A stretch of DNA of 64,000 nucleotides from Oscillatoria sp. FACHB-1407 (GTDB lineage: Bacteria; Cyanobacteriota; Cyanobacteriia; Elainellales; Elainellaceae), in contig NZ_JACJSA010000017.1 of NCBI RefSeq assembly GCF_014697545.1, positions 1 through 64,000 of the forward strand, written 5' to 3'. The translations under genes and the position numbers were made by a program. The notes below the pieces were generated by a model. The model was not told the DNA's origin and made no database searches. It was given only the letters and a program-made list of their open reading frames with translations. Shown piece by piece: positions 43,965-52,523 of this stretch (its first letter is position 1; each line of letters starts with the position of its first letter).

Positions 43965-46900
43965 GTGGCTTTCTCTGATATGGCTGCTCCAAGCCCTTTT
44001 GTTGTGGAGTATTTGCGATCGCTATTGACCCCTCCGGTGCGATCGGAGGGACAGGGATTTTATGTGTCAACTTCGGCAATATTGCCGCTCAAAGTTCAGA
44101 CGATTGTGGCTAAGGCAGAACCAGGGCAGCCTCAGCTAGAGGAACGGGAACAGCAGAAACAGCAACGGGAACAGAAACAGTTTGAAGTGCTGGAGGGATT
44201 GCGAACCTATGCCGCTAATCATGTGTTGTTAGTGGGCAAACCGGGGTCAGGCAAGTCAACGGCTCTGCGGCAACTGCTGCGAGAAGAGGCAGAGCGTTGC
44301 CTGAGGGCAGCAGAACAGGGAGAGGCTCTACCTGCCATTCCAGTGTTGGTAGAGTTGCGGGAGTGCCACAACAGTACGGTGCTGGAGTTGGTGAAAAAAG
44401 CCTTGCGGCGGGTGCGCCTCAACCTAGAGGAGTTAGAAGACTGGCTGTGGGATCGACGCTTGCTGGTGTTGTTAGATGGGGTCAACGAGTTACCCTCGAC
44501 GGAGGCATGGCAGAGCTTAGAACAATTCAGAAAGGATTACCGTGAAACCCCAATGGTCTTGACCACCCGCGAATTGGGAGCAGGGGCAGACCTGGGCATT
44601 GAGAAGAAGCTGGAAATGTTGCCGCTCACCGAGCCACAGATGCGGGAGTTTGTCCACAAACGGCTGCCAACCCAGGCAGAGGAACTATTGAAACAACTGC
44701 GCGATCGCCTGCGAGAGTTAGCAGAAACACCGCTGTTACTGAAAATGCTGTGTGATGTATTTGAGCGGGATGGGCAACTTCCCAAAAACCGGGGAGAATT
44801 GTTTCGCAAAGAATTTACCGTGCGCTACGAGAGCTTTAAGCCTCTGCGGACTCAATCCGTCTCGGAGGATTTTCGTCGGCTTGCCCCAACCCTGCTACAA
44901 CACCTCGCCTTTGTCATGATGCAGGGCGACTCCCTCACAGAAGCTCGCCTGCAACTGCCAAAATCCGATGCGGAAGTCTGCCTGGAGCACTTCCTGCAAA
45001 CCTGTAATGAACTCAATCCCGCCACTAAAGCCAGAGAATATCTCGAAGACTTGCTGGAGTATCACCTGCTGCAACTGGCATCTGACCCCAACCAGATCGA
45101 ATTTCACCACCAACTGTTTCAGGAATACTACGCCGCTGAATATCTGCTGCGCCAACTGCCTCACTTCACCGATGACCAGCTTCAATGCCACTATCTCAAC
45201 TACCTCAAGTGGACAGAACCCCTCGCTCTGATGCTGGCACTGGAGGAAAACGAACAACGCGCCGTTAAGGTGGTCGAACTGGCTCTAGCCGTTGATTTAC
45301 GATTAGGCGCAAGACTCGCGGGTGAAGTGAAGCCCGAGGTTCAACCCAAAACCGTTGCCTTGGTCGAGCAACAAAACTGCCCTAATTGGCTCAGGGTTCA
45401 ACTTTTAGAGATTACCCAATCTGATGCAGCTATTCCATCACTGGTGAAGGCGATCGATAATGCTAATTTCGGTTTTAGTCAAAGTGCGGTTAAGGCATTA
45501 GGCAGAATTGACTCAGAGCAAGCAGTAAAGGCACTGGTCAAGGCAGTCAGCCATTCTAACTGCGATATTCGTAGGAGTGCAATTGAGGCATTAGGTAGGA
45601 TTGGCTCAGAGCAAGCAGTAGAGCCACTGGTCAAGGCAATCAGCCATTCTAACCATAGTGTTCTTCGAAGAGCGGTTGAGGCATTGGGCGAGATGGGCTC
45701 AGTTCATGCAACGGATGAGCTAGTAGAGATACTAGTCAAGGCAATCAGCCATTCTAAGCATAGTGTTCGTCGAAGAGCAGTTGAGGCATTAGGCAAGATT
45801 GGCTCAGAGCAAGCGGTTGAAGCATTGATCAACGTGATTGATAATGCTGACTCCAATATTCGTAGGAGTGCGGTTAAAGTATTAGGCAAGATTGGCTCAG
45901 AAAAAGCTATTCCGGCATTGAGTCAAGCGATTGATGATTCTGACCTTGATGTTTGTAGGAGTGCACTTGAGGCATTAGGTGATCTTGTTTATGCATTAGG
46001 CAAGATTGGTTCAGAACAAGCAGCAGTAGAGTCACTGGTGAGAGCAACCGATCATTTTGACCCCAATATTCGTTGGAGGGCAGTTTACGCATTAGACTGC
46101 ATCAGCTCAAAACAAGCTGTGGAGGTACTGATCAAGGTAATCGACCATTCTGACCCCAATGTTCGTCGGAAAGCAGTTGAGGCATTAGGCAGGATTGGCT
46201 CAGTGCACGCAACGGATGAGCTAGTAGAAGCACTGGCCAAAGCGATCGACGATGCTGATGTTCGTTGGAGAGCGGTTGGTGCATTAGGCAAAATTGGTTC
46301 AGAACACGCTGTGGCGGCACTCCTCAAGGCGAGTGACCATTCTGACTCTGATATTCGTAGAAGTGCGGTTTATGCATTAAGCAAGATTGGTTCAGAACAC
46401 GCTGTGGCGGCACTCCTCAAGGCGATTGACAATGCTGACTCGTTCTCTCGTGAGTGTACGGCTGATGCATTAGCTAGGAGCGGCTCAGATCAGGCTGTGG
46501 ACTTGCTCATGCAAATGCTTGATGATCCCGATCCCTGCGTGTGTGAGAGAGTGATTGAAGCATTAGGTGAGATTGGTTCAGAACACGCCGTGGAGGCACT
46601 CCTTAAATTGGTTAATGATTCTAACTCCGATGTTCGTTGGAATGCGATTAGGGTATTAGGTGAGATTGGCTCAAAACAAGCGGTAGCACCACTGATCAAG
46701 GCGATGAATGATTCTGACTCACGGATTCGTCGGAGAGCGGCTGAGGCATTAGGCGAGATTGGTTCAGAACTAGCGGTAGTGCCACTGATCAAGGCGATCG
46801 ATGATTCTGACTCTCATGTTCGTAGGAGCGCAGTCGAGGCATTAGGCAAAATTGGTTCAGCAAAAGCTGAGGAGGCACTCCTCAAGGTTGTTGACGATTC

Positions 46901-47612
46901 TGATTCCTTACTTCGTAAATGTGCAGCTTACGCATTAGGCAAGATTGGTTCAGAACACGCTGTAGAAACACTCATCCACGCTATCAGACCTAATAATGAC
47001 TGCGATGTTCGTATAGACGCGATTAAGATATTAGGCAGGATAAAGTCAGAGCAAGCTGTAGAGGCACTTCGTAAAGTGATCAAGGATTCCAGCGAATATG
47101 TTCGTGGAAGCACGGTAGAGGCATTAGGCAACATTGGCTCAGAGGAATCGGTAAAGGTACTCCTAAAGATGATTGACGATTCTGACCCCGGTATTCGTTG
47201 GAGAGTGGTAGAGGCATTAGGCGAGATCGGCTCAGAACCAGCAGTAGAAGCACTATTCAAGGTGATCAATCATTCTGACTCTGAGGTTCGTAAGAGCGCA
47301 GCTAGGGCATTAGGCAGGATTGAAGGGATAGCAGCAGCACACCACCTCCCTACTCTGGTATCGCGCCTATCAACTAAGGTTAGTGAAACTGCATTCCGAG
47401 CCATCACTGGCATTCAGGCACAGTGCAAGTTTTATAATTATGAGGTCTATCAGCGTGCCCAATCTTTGCAGGAGTCACTGGTTCAAAAACCATCAGCCCT
47501 CGTGCAACAGATCTTCAATGCTCCAGTGTATGGGGTTGCAGGTAATGTGGAGGGAAGCCAGATCACCCATGCCCTTCCGCCAAGTGATACAACTGAAAGC
47601 AGGGAAGCCTAG
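43965..47612 (+). CDS. NACHT-domain STAND NTPase with about 20 HEAT repeats
   Basis: A 1215-residue protein starting at GTG 43965 (ATG at 43980 is an alternative). The NACHT core has Walker A LLVGKPGSGKST (88-99), Walker B RLLVLLDGVNEL (165-176), a sensor-like VLTTRELG and winged-helix-like TPLLLKMLCDVF. The region around 380-480 (FHHQLFQEYYAAEYLL) is the typical NACHT-to-repeat junction. From about 485 to 1130 some 20 HEAT units of about 31 residues follow (AVEALLKAIDDSD-x-x-VRRSAVEALGKIGSE consensus), and the tail has NAPVYGVAGNVEG (1185-1197). Such proteins are bacterial NLR-like sensors; some defend against phage. No separate effector domain is visible, so partners downstream may supply it. 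Confidence 0.85.
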   Translation: MAFSDMAAPSPFVVEYLRSLLTPPVRSEGQGFYVSTSAILPLKVQTIVAKAEPGQPQLEEREQQKQQREQKQFEVLEGLRTYAANHVLLVGKPGSGKSTALRQLLREEAERCLRAAEQGEALPAIPVLVELRECHNSTVLELVKKALRRVRLNLEELEDWLWDRRLLVLLDGVNELPSTEAWQSLEQFRKDYRETPMVLTTRELGAGADLGIEKKLEMLPLTEPQMREFVHKRLPTQAEELLKQLRDRLRELAETPLLLKMLCDVFERDGQLPKNRGELFRKEFTVRYESFKPLRTQSVSEDFRRLAPTLLQHLAFVMMQGDSLTEARLQLPKSDAEVCLEHFLQTCNELNPATKAREYLEDLLEYHLLQLASDPNQIEFHHQLFQEYYAAEYLLRQLPHFTDDQLQCHYLNYLKWTEPLALMLALEENEQRAVKVVELALAVDLRLGARLAGEVKPEVQPKTVALVEQQNCPNWLRVQLLEITQSDAAIPSLVKAIDNANFGFSQSAVKALGRIDSEQAVKALVKAVSHSNCDIRRSAIEALGRIGSEQAVEPLVKAISHSNHSVLRRAVEALGEMGSVHATDELVEILVKAISHSKHSVRRRAVEALGKIGSEQAVEALINVIDNADSNIRRSAVKVLGKIGSEKAIPALSQAIDDSDLDVCRSALEALGDLVYALGKIGSEQAAVESLVRATDHFDPNIRWRAVYALDCISSKQAVEVLIKVIDHSDPNVRRKAVEALGRIGSVHATDELVEALAKAIDDADVRWRAVGALGKIGSEHAVAALLKASDHSDSDIRRSAVYALSKIGSEHAVAALLKAIDNADSFSRECTADALARSGSDQAVDLLMQMLDDPDPCVCERVIEALGEIGSEHAVEALLKLVNDSNSDVRWNAIRVLGEIGSKQAVAPLIKAMNDSDSRIRRRAAEALGEIGSELAVVPLIKAIDDSDSHVRRSAVEALGKIGSAKAEEALLKVVDDSDSLLRKCAAYALGKIGSEHAVETLIHAIRPNNDCDVRIDAIKILGRIKSEQAVEALRKVIKDSSEYVRGSTVEALGNIGSEESVKVLLKMIDDSDPGIRWRVVEALGEIGSEPAVEALFKVINHSDSEVRKSAARALGRIEGIAAAHHLPTLVSRLSTKVSETAFRAITGIQAQCKFYNYEVYQRAQSLQESLVQKPSALVQQIFNAPVYGVAGNVEGSQITHALPPSDTTESREA

Positions 47613-47637
47613 TGAGTGAGGGAACCAGGAGACTCAG

Positions 47638-48453
47638 ATGACGCAGAGCTTTACTATCCAGTTACCCGACGATATCGCACAGCAGTTGCAGTCTCAGGCA
47701 GCCCAACTGAATGTGTCGCCGGATGTATTAGTCGCGCAATGGGTTATCAAAGAACTAGCCCCAGTTGCATCAGCGGGTAAAACAAGAAGACTACTGGAAC
47801 CTTTAACAGGTAAAGCACTTGTGACTAGGGTTAAGCAACTGGAAAATTTGAGCCAAGAGGAAAAGGCAAAAGCATCTGGCTATTACACTGTCACGAAGAG
47901 CGGTGTAGAACGTGTCGATATGATGCAGTTCTATAAGGCACTCATAGAAGCTGAGGGCATTGAGCTAGTTGAGCAACCAGAAGAAACGCTACCCAATGCT
48001 CAATCATCTCAACGTGTACCAGATGCGATCGCTTCAAGATACCCGCAAGGAGCCGCCCCGAACACGACGACCATAGACGATCTCACCGTCACCAGAGATC
48101 TTGCAGACCTTCTGATTCGGCTGCGTCAGGCACACTCAACGGGTGCGACAACCACCACAATTCCGACAACGTCGGTTGCCCTTGATTTTCTCCAAATTCT
48201 GCAAACCTTAGGCTTCATCGACCAGATTCAAAGCGGTTCCAGCTTGGAGGCCGTGCATGTCACCCTTACCTCTACAGGCGATCGCTCCGTGTTAGAAGCG
48301 ATCGAGCGATTAAGCCTCTTGCAAGCTGAGACAGATTTGGAACACTCACCAGATTTAATGGATTGGATCACCCATTTAAGGAATCCTGACCCAGCCATTC
48401 GAGAAAAAGCCGTCAGTCTGCTCGGAGTGAGCTACGGTGAATCCAACCCGTGA
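47638..48453 (+). CDS. Ribbon-helix-helix-like plus cyAbrB-domain protein, with HEAT-like C-terminus
   Basis: A 271-residue protein 25 bp after the NACHT gene. Residues 1-42 (FTIQLPDDIAQQLQSQAAQL then VSPDVLVAQWVIKEL) look like a ribbon-helix-helix module. Residues 53-110 (LEPLTGKALVTRVKQL, SQEEKAKASGYYTVTKSG, VERVDMMQFYKALIEAEG) match the N-terminal domain of cyanobacterial AbrB regulators. The last 40 residues (WITHLRNPDPAIREKAVSLLG) look like one HEAT unit. The combination is unusual. It may bind DNA or bridge to the HEAT partners. A dispersed repeat (48031-48060) lies within the linker. It overlaps the next gene by 17 bp. Confidence 0.7.
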   Translation: MTQSFTIQLPDDIAQQLQSQAAQLNVSPDVLVAQWVIKELAPVASAGKTRRLLEPLTGKALVTRVKQLENLSQEEKAKASGYYTVTKSGVERVDMMQFYKALIEAEGIELVEQPEETLPNAQSSQRVPDAIASRYPQGAAPNTTTIDDLTVTRDLADLLIRLRQAHSTGATTTTIPTTSVALDFLQILQTLGFIDQIQSGSSLEAVHVTLTSTGDRSVLEAIERLSLLQAETDLEHSPDLMDWITHLRNPDPAIREKAVSLLGVSYGESNP

Positions 48454-49138
48454 TTTCAATGATGATCGGCTTCGAGTTATCGCCACTTTGTGTGACGTTC
48501 TACTCCGTGATCCATCAGCGGTGGTCAGACTGGAAGCCGTCAAAGCACTTGAAAAAATTGACCCAATGCATCCAATGGCGATCGCTGCACTGCTTCAAGC
48601 CGCCCAACAGGATACTAATGGAAAAGTGCGGAGGGTTATCGTAAAGTTGCTAGGACGCATTTATATCAAACAGCAAACGCTCGACACTCCCCTAGTCGAA
48701 CTCCTGACTAATCAACTCAAGCAACTCAATCAAACTCTAAACGTCATGTCAGACCAACCCAAAGTTCAGATGAATTTCAACGCCCCTGTTACTGGAGTTG
48801 CGGGTAATGTGGAAGGAGATTTTGTTGTCAACGTCCCAGAACAGGGCACAGCAGAGGCGATCGCTGACCTTCAAACTCTCTTCAATACTCTTCAGCAGAC
48901 CCATCCAACCGCAACCGAAACAGAAGCACCCATTATCCTCAAAGCCGAGTTAGAGGCGATCGAGCAGACCGATCCGCAACGCTGGGCAATGTTACGCAAA
49001 GATTTACTAAACCGAGAACGTTGGTTTCAAGGCGGTAAAGCGGCTCTCACAAAAATGGTTGAACATTTTGCTGACAACAACGTATTTGCTAAAGGCGGAA
49101 TTGCTTTTCTCGAAGAATTTAGCAAGGAACCAAAATAG
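48437..49138 (+). CDS. Small HEAT-repeat protein with GVAGNVEG motif
   Basis: A 233-residue protein starting at GTG 48437 inside the end of the preceding gene, one frame shifted. Residues 12-75 form two HEAT-like units (DPSAVVRLEAVKALEKIDP, TNGKVRRVIVKLLGRIY). FNAPVTGVAGNVEGDFVVNV (about 112-131) repeats the tail motif of the NACHT protein. The C-terminal 100 residues (EAPIILKAELEAIEQTDPQRWA, LLNRERWFQGGKAALTKMVEHF) are helical. Overlap and shared motifs suggest that it works with the two upstream proteins. The two genes could once have been a single frame, as the HEAT units continue across the overlap. Confidence 0.7.
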   Translation: MNPTRDFNDDRLRVIATLCDVLLRDPSAVVRLEAVKALEKIDPMHPMAIAALLQAAQQDTNGKVRRVIVKLLGRIYIKQQTLDTPLVELLTNQLKQLNQTLNVMSDQPKVQMNFNAPVTGVAGNVEGDFVVNVPEQGTAEAIADLQTLFNTLQQTHPTATETEAPIILKAELEAIEQTDPQRWAMLRKDLLNRERWFQGGKAALTKMVEHFADNNVFAKGGIAFLEEFSKEPK

Positions 49139-49401
49139 TAGCTCAAGGGACAATACTGGTTCGAGGTGAGTAAATGGACTCTTGACCGCAAAGGGTTTAC
49201 GTAAAATCCACGAGAGATTAAGAAAACTTCAAAGGGATTACAGCCCAGTTCGATAGAATTTTCCTTAATAGCAATCTTTAGAGAAACCCTCGATAAAAGG
49301 GTTAAGTCTTCTGTTTCTAGCCACCTCGCGCTTATTTTATTCAGGTCTGTTGTCTACCCGCAGTAGTTGAAACACTACTCGCGATTTTCACTGTAAAAAA
49401 T

Positions 49402-52236
49402 ATGGTCAGTGCAGAGATCAACACTGAGGCGATCGCCTCTACAGTTCGTGAGAACGAGATTTTTGTTTCCTACTGTCGTCGCGATAAAGAATTTGTTCAA
49501 CGGCTAACGGCTGCATTTCGTGCCCACAATCGGGGTGTTTGGGTTGATTGGGAAGACATTCCACCCAGTTCTGATTGGCGAGCAGAGATTGCCGCTGGCG
49601 TTGAGGGAGCCGATGCGATCGTCTTTGTGCTAAGTCCCGACTGGATTGCTTCACGGGAATGCAACATCGAATTAGAACTGGCGATCGCCTGTGGTAAGCG
49701 ACTGCTGCCCATTGTCTGTAAGGACGTGCAGTACAACCAGGTTCACCCCGCTCTGGCATCGATCAACTGGATCTTCTTTCGCGATACTGAGGATTTTGAT
49801 ACCGCCCTCCAAAATTTATTGGCAGCCATTGACACGGATCTCGGCTATGTGCGATCGCACACGCGCCTGTTAGAGAAGGCAATTGAATGGGATAAACACG
49901 AGCGGGATGCTAGCTTTTTGCTGCGTGGCACAGATTTAAAGAAAGCCGAGGAATGGTTACTCCAGGGAGCCAAGCTAGACCCCAAACCAACCCCACTCCA
50001 TACACAGTTCATTCTGGAGAGCAGCAGTGGGGAGGCAACGCGCCAGCAAAAGGAGATCCATCGACAACGCATTGCTCTGGGGGGGATCAGTCTGTTGCTG
50101 GTCATTGCTACAGGATTGGGGTTAGCAGCTTACGACCAACACCGCAAAGCACGACGGGAAAGCCTGATCTCCGTCACTCGGACTTCAGAAGCCATGTTTA
50201 CCTCTGGTCGCCCCTTTGAAGCATTGATGACGGCTCTCCATGCGGGGGATAGGTTACGCCACACCCGGTGGCTTCGCAATGACGCTGAGGTTCGAGCCGA
50301 GGTGACGACTGCTCTGTTGAGGACAACGTACTGGATTCATGAGCGCAATCGTCTCCAGGATCATGCTGATATTGTGCGGGGGGTGGAGTGGTCACCTGAT
50401 GGGCAGGCGATCGCCAGTGTCAGTGAGGATGGCACAGTTAAAGTCTGGCAAGTCGATGGCACACTGCTATTTACGATGTCCCAAGGGGGAGTGCCCCTGC
50501 TGGATGTTACCTTCAGCCCGGATGGTCAGCTGATTGCCACTGCCGCCCAAAATGGCACGGTGAAGTTGTGGAACCGCGACGGGGTTTCGTTACATACATT
50601 GAGAGGACATACCAAAGCGGTTTACAGTGTGGAGTTCTCGCCAGATAGCCAAACTCTCGTCTCTACCAGCGGAGATGGCACTGTGAGATTGTGGAATCCT
50701 GAGGGACAGGCGATCGCCACTTACACGGGCAATAACGGCATCATCTGGGATGTTAGCTTTAGCCCCGATGGACAGACGTTTGCCACTGCTAATGGCAACG
50801 GCACGGTGAACCTGTGGAGCCGCAGTGGGCAGATTCTCAAAACCATTCCTACCGATGGAGGCATTGTCTTTGGTGTGCAATTCAGCCCGGATGGGCAGCA
50901 GTTAGCCACGGCACACAGCGACAACACGGTGCGGTTGTGGAGACGTACTGGAGAGGCGATCGCCACTCTGAGACAACATAGCGACCATGTTCGCTCGGTT
51001 AAGTTCAGCCCCGATGGACAGCTTATTGCCAGTGCCAGTGACGATCAAACGGTGCAACTGTGGCGGCAGGACGGTACGCCTCTGGTGACGTTGCCTGGTC
51101 ACAGCAGTGTGACAGATGTTAGCTTTCATCCAACCCAACCTCTGCTGGTGTCAGGCACCTACAGCCACAACGTCCGCCTGTGGGAGATTCACAATCCCCT
51201 AACGCGGACAATTTATGAACAACGAGGAGCCGCTCTGGCTGCCAGCTTTAGCCCTGCGATCGCGCCTCAAGGAAGTGCTCCGACGCCAACCGCAACCTCC
51301 ATTTTTGTCACCGGGGGTGATGGTGGATCACTGCAACTGTGGCGACAGGACGGCACCTTGATTCAGACGGTAGCGGCTCACTCAGGCTCTATTTGGGAGG
51401 CGAGTTTTAGCCCCGATGGAGCGGCGATCGCGACTGCCAGCGAAGACCAAACTGCAAAACTCTGGAGCCGAGAGGGACAACTGCTGCAAACGCTCCGGGG
51501 ACATCGTGGGGCAGTCTATAGCGTTGCCTTTAGCCCAGACGGACAGACCCTCTTAACCGCAGGGGGCGATCGCACCGTGCGCCTGTGGAATTTGCAAGGG
51601 CAATCCATCAATGTGTTCGCCGGACATAGCAGTGCGGTTTATTCCGTTGCCACTAGCCCCGATGGGCAAATTTACGCTAGTGGTGATATGGATGGCACTT
51701 TGATGTTGTGGCATCAAAATGGCATGGTCGTTCCCGCTTTGGATGCCCATCAGCATGGCATCTTTAGCCTGAGTTTTGCGCCAGAGGGACGGATTTTGGC
51801 ATCGGGCGGTGGTGACGGTAGCGTCAAGCTGTGGGATGACCGGGGTCGTTTAGTGGCAACTTTGAACGAACACGACAAAACAATTAACAGCGTCCAATTT
51901 AGCCCTGACGGTCAATTCTTAGCATCCGCCAGCGAAGATGGCACGGTGATCTTATGGACACGGGAGGGCACTCGGCTAGCTCGGTTAGAAGCCTACCGCC
52001 ATGGCATAACCAGCGTCAGCTTTAGCCCCGATGGCAAAACACTTGTTGCTCCCAGCTTAGATGGAATGGTCACCCTGTGGAATTTAGAGCCAATTCAAAC
52101 GCAGCCGATCGAGCAGTTGATGACACTCGGTTGCCAGTGGATTCAGAGCTATCTCCAGACCAATGCGTTTCTGTCAGATGGCGATCGCGCTGTGTGTGGC
52201 TTTGCTCCAACGACAAACACCCTTGCCTCTCCTTAA
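49402..52236 (+). CDS. TIR-transmembrane-WD40 protein (14 WD repeats)
   Basis: A 944-residue protein. Residues 18-150 are a TIR domain: EIFVSYCRRDKEFVQRL, GVWVDWEDIPPSSDW and SPDWIASRECNIELELA, where Glu90 is at the position of the catalytic Glu of NAD-cleaving TIRs. A linker (RLLEKAIEWDKHERDASFLL) typical of cyanobacterial TIR/caspase-WD proteins leads to a membrane helix (GGISLLLVIATGLGLAAY, about 229-246). Then 14 WD units with SPDGQ-x-(I/L)A(S/T)ASxDGTVKLW signatures, enough for two seven-bladed propellers, run to about 910. This has the layout of a membrane-tethered sensor-effector, with the WD part as sensor. It is 264 bp after the HEAT gene, same strand. Confidence 0.88.
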   Translation: MVSAEINTEAIASTVRENEIFVSYCRRDKEFVQRLTAAFRAHNRGVWVDWEDIPPSSDWRAEIAAGVEGADAIVFVLSPDWIASRECNIELELAIACGKRLLPIVCKDVQYNQVHPALASINWIFFRDTEDFDTALQNLLAAIDTDLGYVRSHTRLLEKAIEWDKHERDASFLLRGTDLKKAEEWLLQGAKLDPKPTPLHTQFILESSSGEATRQQKEIHRQRIALGGISLLLVIATGLGLAAYDQHRKARRESLISVTRTSEAMFTSGRPFEALMTALHAGDRLRHTRWLRNDAEVRAEVTTALLRTTYWIHERNRLQDHADIVRGVEWSPDGQAIASVSEDGTVKVWQVDGTLLFTMSQGGVPLLDVTFSPDGQLIATAAQNGTVKLWNRDGVSLHTLRGHTKAVYSVEFSPDSQTLVSTSGDGTVRLWNPEGQAIATYTGNNGIIWDVSFSPDGQTFATANGNGTVNLWSRSGQILKTIPTDGGIVFGVQFSPDGQQLATAHSDNTVRLWRRTGEAIATLRQHSDHVRSVKFSPDGQLIASASDDQTVQLWRQDGTPLVTLPGHSSVTDVSFHPTQPLLVSGTYSHNVRLWEIHNPLTRTIYEQRGAALAASFSPAIAPQGSAPTPTATSIFVTGGDGGSLQLWRQDGTLIQTVAAHSGSIWEASFSPDGAAIATASEDQTAKLWSREGQLLQTLRGHRGAVYSVAFSPDGQTLLTAGGDRTVRLWNLQGQSINVFAGHSSAVYSVATSPDGQIYASGDMDGTLMLWHQNGMVVPALDAHQHGIFSLSFAPEGRILASGGGDGSVKLWDDRGRLVATLNEHDKTINSVQFSPDGQFLASASEDGTVILWTREGTRLARLEAYRHGITSVSFSPDGKTLVAPSLDGMVTLWNLEPIQTQPIEQLMTLGCQWIQSYLQTNAFLSDGDRAVCGFAPTTNTLASP

Positions 52237-52259
52237 TGGAGGTACATCTGACGGTTATG

Positions 52260-52378
52260 GGAATGGCGGTTAAAACCGCAGCTACCAGAACAAAACCTAC
52301 CTACGCAGGTTCAAGACTTCAGTCCGCGTCGGTGGACTTCGCTCCAATCGCCGCGAATTCATTCGCCGGGTTCAGGCT
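52260..52378. repeat. Composite GC-rich repeat (family B), copy in reverse order
   Basis: GGCGGTTAAAACCGCAGC, CCTACCTACGCAGGTTC, AGTCCGCGTCGGTGGACTTCGC and CGCGAATTCATTCGCCGGG in order: the family-B chain read from its other end, 24 bp after the TIR-WD40 stop codon. Confidence 0.75.
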
Positions 52379-52523
52379 CCTAATTACCAGATCCCAAATT
52401 GGATTCCCATCAACGCCATAGTGCAGACGGTTCCCTAATGGCTAACAGGATGTGGCGATCGCTAGCCCCTCTCTGGATAGCGTAGACGTCCCCCTACCTC
52501 CTACCCTCCCACCTTCCACCCCT

